A stretch of 10,304 bases of DNA from JANXQG01 sp037147235 (lineage in GTDB: Bacteria > Planctomycetota > Planctomycetia > Pirellulales > Thermoguttaceae), in assembly GCA_037147235.1 (NCBI GenBank), contig JBAWVO010000231.1:1-10304 (forward strand), in the 5' to 3' direction. The position numbers and the translations under genes were made by a program. Each line of letters starts with the position of its first letter. The first letter of the stretch is position 1. Below the pieces are notes generated by a model, which searched no databases, was not told the origin of the DNA, and saw only the letters and a program-made list of their open reading frames with translations. Positions 6,867-10,304 of this stretch are shown in pieces.

Positions 6867-7766
6867 ATGTCCAAGATTTTTGCTGTTTTCGCCGCTTCGA
6901 CCTTCCTTGGTATCGCTGCCGGCTCGGCTGCTGTGGGTCCGATCATCGCACCGGGCGAGAAACTGACGAAACTGGCGGGCGGGTTTGAATTCACGGAAGG
7001 CCCGGCCGCCGATGCCGATGGAAATGTGTTTTTTACCGACCAGCCCAACGATCGGATCATGAAGTGGAGTACCGGCGGCAAGCTTACGACCTTCATGAAA
7101 CCGTGCGGACGATCTAATGGCCTCTGCTTCGCTACCCATGGCAACCTATGGGCTTGTGCCGACGAAAAGAACGCGATGTGGCGAATTGACCCTGCGGGCA
7201 AGGTCACCGTCGTGCTGAAAGACTACCAGGGTAAGCTGCTCAACGGACCTAACGACGTCTGGCTGCGGCCCGACGGCGGGCTCTATTTTACCGATCCGTA
7301 CTATAAGCGGCCGTATTGGAAGCGTGGGCCGAAGCAACAGGACGTCGAGGCGGTATATTATCTGACGCCGGACCACAAGACGCTCACGCGCGTCGTGGCC
7401 GACCTTGCGCAACCCAACGGCATCATCGGCACGCCCGACGGCAAGACGCTCTATGTGGCCGATATCGGCGACAATAAGACGTATGCCTACGACATCCAGG
7501 CCAACGGCACGCTTGCAGGCAAGCGGCTCTTCTGCAAGCTGGGTTCCGACGGCATGACGATCGACGATCGCGGCAACGTCTATTTGACCGGCAAAGGCGT
7601 GACCGTTTTTGACCGCGATGGCCGGCAGATCGAGCATATCGACGTGCCCGAGCCGTGGACCGCCAACATCTGCTTCGGCGGCAAGGACATGCAGACGCTG
7701 TTCATCACGGCCAGCAAAGGGATCTACGGGCTGAAGATGCAAGTGCGCGGCGTGGGCAGCCAGTGA
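6867..7766 (+). CDS. Secreted SMP-30/gluconolactonase-like protein
   Basis: This family is made of six-bladed beta-propeller enzymes that use one divalent metal to hydrolyse sugar lactones such as gluconolactone; many members have unproved substrates. The expected metal ligands are visible: Glu44 in FTEGP, Asn129 in GPNDVWL and Asp228 in SDGMTID. Blade repeats of the type D-G-x-L/V-Y-F/V-T/A-D recur (for example NVFFTD, LYFTDPYY, LYVADIGD and NVYLTG). The ATG at 6867 is preferred over the in-frame ATG at 6852 because GGGAG precedes it by 8 nt and it opens directly into a signal peptide (MSKIFAVFAASTFLGIAAG, cleavage likely near residues 20-23), so the enzyme is probably periplasmic or exported. 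The 299-residue length is normal. It follows the membrane-protein gene by 17 bp and converges on the PfkB-kinase gene, with only 9 bp between stop codons. Confidence 0.93.
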   Translation: MSKIFAVFAASTFLGIAAGSAAVGPIIAPGEKLTKLAGGFEFTEGPAADADGNVFFTDQPNDRIMKWSTGGKLTTFMKPCGRSNGLCFATHGNLWACADEKNAMWRIDPAGKVTVVLKDYQGKLLNGPNDVWLRPDGGLYFTDPYYKRPYWKRGPKQQDVEAVYYLTPDHKTLTRVVADLAQPNGIIGTPDGKTLYVADIGDNKTYAYDIQANGTLAGKRLFCKLGSDGMTIDDRGNVYLTGKGVTVFDRDGRQIEHIDVPEPWTANICFGGKDMQTLFITASKGIYGLKMQVRGVGSQ

Positions 7767-7775
7767 ACCGTTTCC

Positions 7776-8681
7776 TCAGAACGTCAGCATCTGCCGGTAT
7801 TCCGTCATACGACGTTCGATCGACGCGCGATCGATCTGCTGTAGCCGGTCGAGGCTGAAATCTTCGACACAGAAGCTGGCCACGACGGTGCCATAGGCCA
7901 TGGCTGCCTTGAGCGTCTTAGGCTCGAAGTTGCCTTGTTCGGCCAGATAGCCCATCATGCCGCCGGCAAAGCAATCGCCGGCCCCGGTGGGATCGACCAC
8001 CAGGCTGGTGGGAAAAGCGGGCAGGACGTAGGTTTCATGCTCGCTAAAAAACATCGCCCCGTGCTCGCCCTTCTTGATGACCACAAATCGCGGGCCAAAC
8101 TTCAGCACGCTACGGCCGGCGCGGACTAGATTCTCATCACCCGTCAGCAGTTTGGCCTCGCTGTCGTTGAGTACCAGTCCGTCGATTCGCTTGAGCATCT
8201 TCAGCACGTTCTCGCGATCGTTGATGATCCAGTGATCCATCGTGTCGGCCACGATCAATTGAGCACCGGGGCATTGATCGATGACCCGCAACTGGACTTC
8301 CGTCGCCCCGTTGGCGAGAAAAAGGAACTTGCAATCGCGGTAGTGTTCGGGGAGGACGGGGTCGAACTGGGCCATGACGTTCAGGTTCAGGCTGAGCGTC
8401 TCGCGGTCGTTCATGTTCGTCAGGTAGCGGCCGCTCCAGCGGAAGGTCTTGCCGCCGGGGATGACCTGTAGGCCGGCCGTGTCGATCGAACGCTCTTGCA
8501 GCATCTTCAAGTGCTGGGGAGGCCAATCCTCGCCGATCACGCCCGCGAGGCGGACCGAAGTGAAGAAGCTGGCCGTATAGGAAAAGAAGACGGCCGAGCC
8601 GCCCAGCACGTCATCACGCTTCCCGAACGTGGGCGTTTCCACGCTATCCAAGGCAACCGAACCCACAACTACGAGCGGCAT
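7776..8681 (-). CDS. PfkB-family sugar kinase
   Basis: PfkB/ribokinase-family enzymes phosphorylate a sugar or nucleoside hydroxyl using ATP in the cytoplasm. The 301-residue product has the N-terminal substrate-lid GGS (27-29), the central N-D-S-E-A motif and the C-terminal signature DPTGAGD with the catalytic base Asp236 and the anion hole beside it, followed by C-F-A-G-G. Length fits the family. The substrate cannot be read from sequence: ribokinase, adenosine kinase and fructokinase branches all share these motifs. The ATG at 8681 has AGGGAG about 6 nt upstream. There is no signal peptide. The sppA gene lies 75 bp upstream on the same strand, with a repeat between them, so co-transcription is possible but not shown. 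It converges with the gluconolactonase-like gene. Confidence 0.93.
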   Translation of the reverse strand: MPLVVVGSVALDSVETPTFGKRDDVLGGSAVFFSYTASFFTSVRLAGVIGEDWPPQHLKMLQERSIDTAGLQVIPGGKTFRWSGRYLTNMNDRETLSLNLNVMAQFDPVLPEHYRDCKFLFLANGATEVQLRVIDQCPGAQLIVADTMDHWIINDRENVLKMLKRIDGLVLNDSEAKLLTGDENLVRAGRSVLKFGPRFVVIKKGEHGAMFFSEHETYVLPAFPTSLVVDPTGAGDCFAGGMMGYLAEQGNFEPKTLKAAMAYGTVVASFCVEDFSLDRLQQIDRASIERRMTEYRQMLTF

Positions 8682-8718
8682 CGAAATCTCCCTTATACAA
8701 ACAATTTTAGGTGTATAC

Positions 8719-8755
8719 GTAGGGTGGGACGAGCGCAGCGAGCCCCACCATTTTT
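8719..8755. repeat. GTAGGGTGGG interspersed repeat with GGTGGG/CCCACC hairpin
   Basis: GTAGGGTGGG begins at 8719. GGTGGG (8723-8728) pairs with CCCACC (8744-8749), and CGAGCCCCACC in the 3' arm matches the core of the 4391-4460 hairpin. On the plus strand it is followed by ATTTTT. It sits between the sppA stop and the kinase start, both on the minus strand. Confidence 0.75.
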
Positions 8756-8756
8756 C

Positions 8757-9860
8757 CTACTTTGCGGCACTGGCCAACCCCGGCAGCCAGGAAGCGAGGT
8801 AATAGGCTTTGGGTGTCGTCATCTCCAACAATGCCTTGAGATCCAGCGACTCCGACTTACCCGATTGCCCGCCTAACAAAATGCTGCCGAGGCCAGTTTC
8901 CTGCTTGTAGCGGACGACCTTGAACTTCTTGCCGTCCAGTTGGGCCAGTTCGATCGCCCGATCGACGGCTTTTTCCAGGTAGCCGATGTCATCAATCAAT
9001 CCATTCTTTTTGGCCTGCACCGCGGAATAGATTTGACCGGTAGCCAAGGCGTTCAACTTCTCGGGGTTTTTTTCAAATTCACTGCGGCCCGAGTGGATGA
9101 CTTCCTTGAACTGCTTAAAGCTGTCTTTGACCAGTGCCTCGAAGATATCCTTCTCATCGGAAGTCATCGCTTTGGTGATGCTCCCCATTTTCTTCAGGTC
9201 ATGACTGGCGATCGAATCGTCTGCCAGGCCGTGCTCCTCCATGAACTCTGCAACATTGTAATGCGGGATGATTACACCGATCGACCCGGTGAAGCAGGTT
9301 GGCTCGGCGAAGATCGTGTTGGATTCGTGACCGACGGCCATCGACACATAATAGCCGCCGCTGGCGGCAATGCTTCCCATGCTTACAACGATGGGAATCT
9401 TTTTCGTCTCCGCAAGTTGGCGAAGGTGATGGTAAATATAATCGCTGCCGCTGACGCTACCGCCGGGGCTATCGACGCGAAGAACCACGGCCTTGACGTG
9501 ATCGTCTTTCATCGCCGTGTCGATCGCCCGTTTGATGAAGCCGTCTTCGCTTTCCAAAATGATGCCCTCAATCGGCAGGATGACGACCTTGTCCTCGGCA
9601 TTTTTATCGTGCGAGACAAACTTCTCCTGCACCCGCGGAGTGCCGTCCCCGAGCAGACTGGCACTCACGGCGAGCAAAATGAGATTCAGGAAGAACGACC
9701 CACCGACCGCCATCACGAAGATCGTGAGGAATAATTTTCCCCAGAATCCTCTGCGGGGGGGCGAAGGAGGATAGTAGTAGGACACTCCGGAAGGAGCCGG
9801 CTGGGGTGCAACGGCAGGCTGCGGTTGAGATGTCCCTTCAGGAAGGGGGGTGGTTGACAT
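8757..9860 (-). CDS. sppA: Signal peptide peptidase SppA (S49 family)
   Basis: This membrane-anchored serine protease degrades signal peptides and membrane-protein fragments after secretion. The 367-residue protein begins with a proline-rich stretch (1-36), then one hydrophobic segment (about 38-70), so it is likely an inner-membrane anchor with an outer-facing domain. The S49 core has VLRVDSPGGSV, then SIAASGGYY with the nucleophile Ser167, then TGSIGVI. The general-base lysine is probably Lys223 or Lys224 in DLKKMGS, about 56 residues after the serine, similar in spacing to the short bacterial SppA form. Length matches that short form rather than the 67-kDa E. coli enzyme. The ATG at 9860 has AAGGA 6 nt upstream. 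Upstream (9861-10304) is a non-coding spacer; no promoter could be fixed. Confidence 0.94.
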   Translation of the reverse strand: MSTTPLPEGTSQPQPAVAPQPAPSGVSYYYPPSPPRRGFWGKLFLTIFVMAVGGSFFLNLILLAVSASLLGDGTPRVQEKFVSHDKNAEDKVVILPIEGIILESEDGFIKRAIDTAMKDDHVKAVVLRVDSPGGSVSGSDYIYHHLRQLAETKKIPIVVSMGSIAASGGYYVSMAVGHESNTIFAEPTCFTGSIGVIIPHYNVAEFMEEHGLADDSIASHDLKKMGSITKAMTSDEKDIFEALVKDSFKQFKEVIHSGRSEFEKNPEKLNALATGQIYSAVQAKKNGLIDDIGYLEKAVDRAIELAQLDGKKFKVVRYKQETGLGSILLGGQSGKSESLDLKALLEMTTPKAYYLASWLPGLASAAK

Positions 9861-10304
9861 GATATTCCTTGTGGGCTGAGTTCGTTTTGTTCCGTGCGGG
9901 ATCCATGGGTCTCAAAGTAACACCCCATTCTACCGGGTCTTCCTGTTCAAGCAATGCCCCAGTTGATTGTAGGGTGCGCTGCGCGACCCTGGGCTATGCT
10001 GTATAACCGCTTCGCGGTTGAATACGGTACAAACAACAACACCGCTTCCTTAGGATCGGCGCATAAATAACTGTCGTGTTTTGCCCACTCGCCGTGCGGG
10101 GGCGGACGGCACACGGAGTGTGCCTGCTACTTTTCTCGCGACACTTATTGATGCGCCGATCCTTAGCAGGAACCGAATTGCAGCAATGGCTGAATCCCGC
10201 CTCGGCGCTTTTTTCAATTGTCCTACGGGACTTTCGATCTTGCTTGCTTTTCCCTTGTGTCCTTCTGGCATTGTATCAAATCGGGTATTGTGCTATGACT
10301 TCAC
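9861..10304. other. Repeat-rich non-coding spacer at the right edge
   Basis: No credible gene lies here; a 73-aa minus-strand ORF (10050-10271) is a shadow of the repeats. From left to right it contains a GTAGGGTGCGCTGCGCGACCCT repeat fragment at 9969-9990 with AGGGT/ACCCT ends; a perfect AACCGC-TTC-GCGGTT hairpin at 10005-10019; and the 118-bp element at 10049-10166. The promoter of sppA should lie near its left end. The last 130 bases show nothing I can name. Confidence 0.6.
10049..10166. repeat. 118-bp element with 30-nt inverted termini
   Basis: The 30 bases at 10049-10078 and at 10137-10166 are inverted copies with four mismatches, sharing GGATCGGCGCAT. Inside is a perfect hairpin, GGCACAC (10108-10114) with GTGTGCC (10118-10124) around a GGA loop, of a type I recall as common in planctomycete genomes. 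There is no coding content and no clear target-site duplication. It looks like a miniature inverted-repeat element or a nested pair of interspersed repeats. Confidence 0.75.

Noticed and set aside
8940..9734. 264-aa plus-strand ORF opposite sppA
   Set aside because: Antisense shadow of the S49 peptidase, with no recognisable motif.
10195..10220. Possible intrinsic terminator (short GC stem followed by a T run)
   Set aside because: Stem is only about three pairs and no gene ends into it.
10050..10271. 73-aa minus-strand ORF at the right edge
   Set aside because: Its translation runs through the 118-bp repeat element and contains the repeat-derived G-T-L-R-V-P peptide seen in spurious planctomycete ORFs.
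1..10304. CRISPR array, tRNA or rRNA gene
   Set aside because: No regularly spaced direct repeats, no cloverleaf-like segment and no rRNA-like stretch were noticed.

Overview
The window looks like chromosomal DNA of a planctomycete, possibly Pirellulales- or Gemmatales-like. This is inferred, not proven. The reasons are moderate G+C, interspersed repeats with GTAGGGTG and GGTGGGG...CCCCACC cores between genes, a GGCACAC/GTGTGCC hairpin repeat, and several proteins with a planctomycete flavour. Most genes are housekeeping or metabolic, with accessory-looking DNA at both ends. No rRNA, tRNA, CRISPR array or recognisable transposase gene was seen.

Layout. At the left edge (about 3-771) lie the 3' end of a probable DUF3883-domain gene and an unassigned small protein with a Cys/His/Asp pattern. 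A 115-bp palindromic element (840-954) separates them from glgA, glycogen synthase (1051-2580, +). Next comes a minus-strand cluster of three small uncharacterised genes (4119 down to 2777), one of them a zinc ribbon. A repeat-bearing spacer follows, then a CorC/HlyC-type CBS protein with an unusually reduced membrane domain (5360-4470, -). Diverging from it is a plus-strand pair 17 bp apart: a six-helix membrane protein (5506-6849) and a secreted SMP-30/gluconolactonase-like protein (6867-7766). Nine bases downstream, and convergent, is a PfkB-family sugar kinase (8681-7776, -). Behind it, also on the minus strand, is an SppA-type signal peptide peptidase (9860-8757). The last 440 bases hold no credible gene but carry repeats, including a 118-bp element with 30-nt inverted ends (10049-10166).

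How the genes fit together. glgA, the PfkB kinase and the gluconolactonase-like protein all point to carbohydrate metabolism, but they do not form one pathway operon. SppA and the CorC-like protein are envelope proteins. The best places for a second look are the palindromic repeats, one of which sits in frame inside the membrane-protein gene; the CorC-like protein with most of DUF21 missing; the left-edge accessory pair; and the unknown three-gene cluster. I found no convincing complete new system such as a defence island or biosynthetic cluster.
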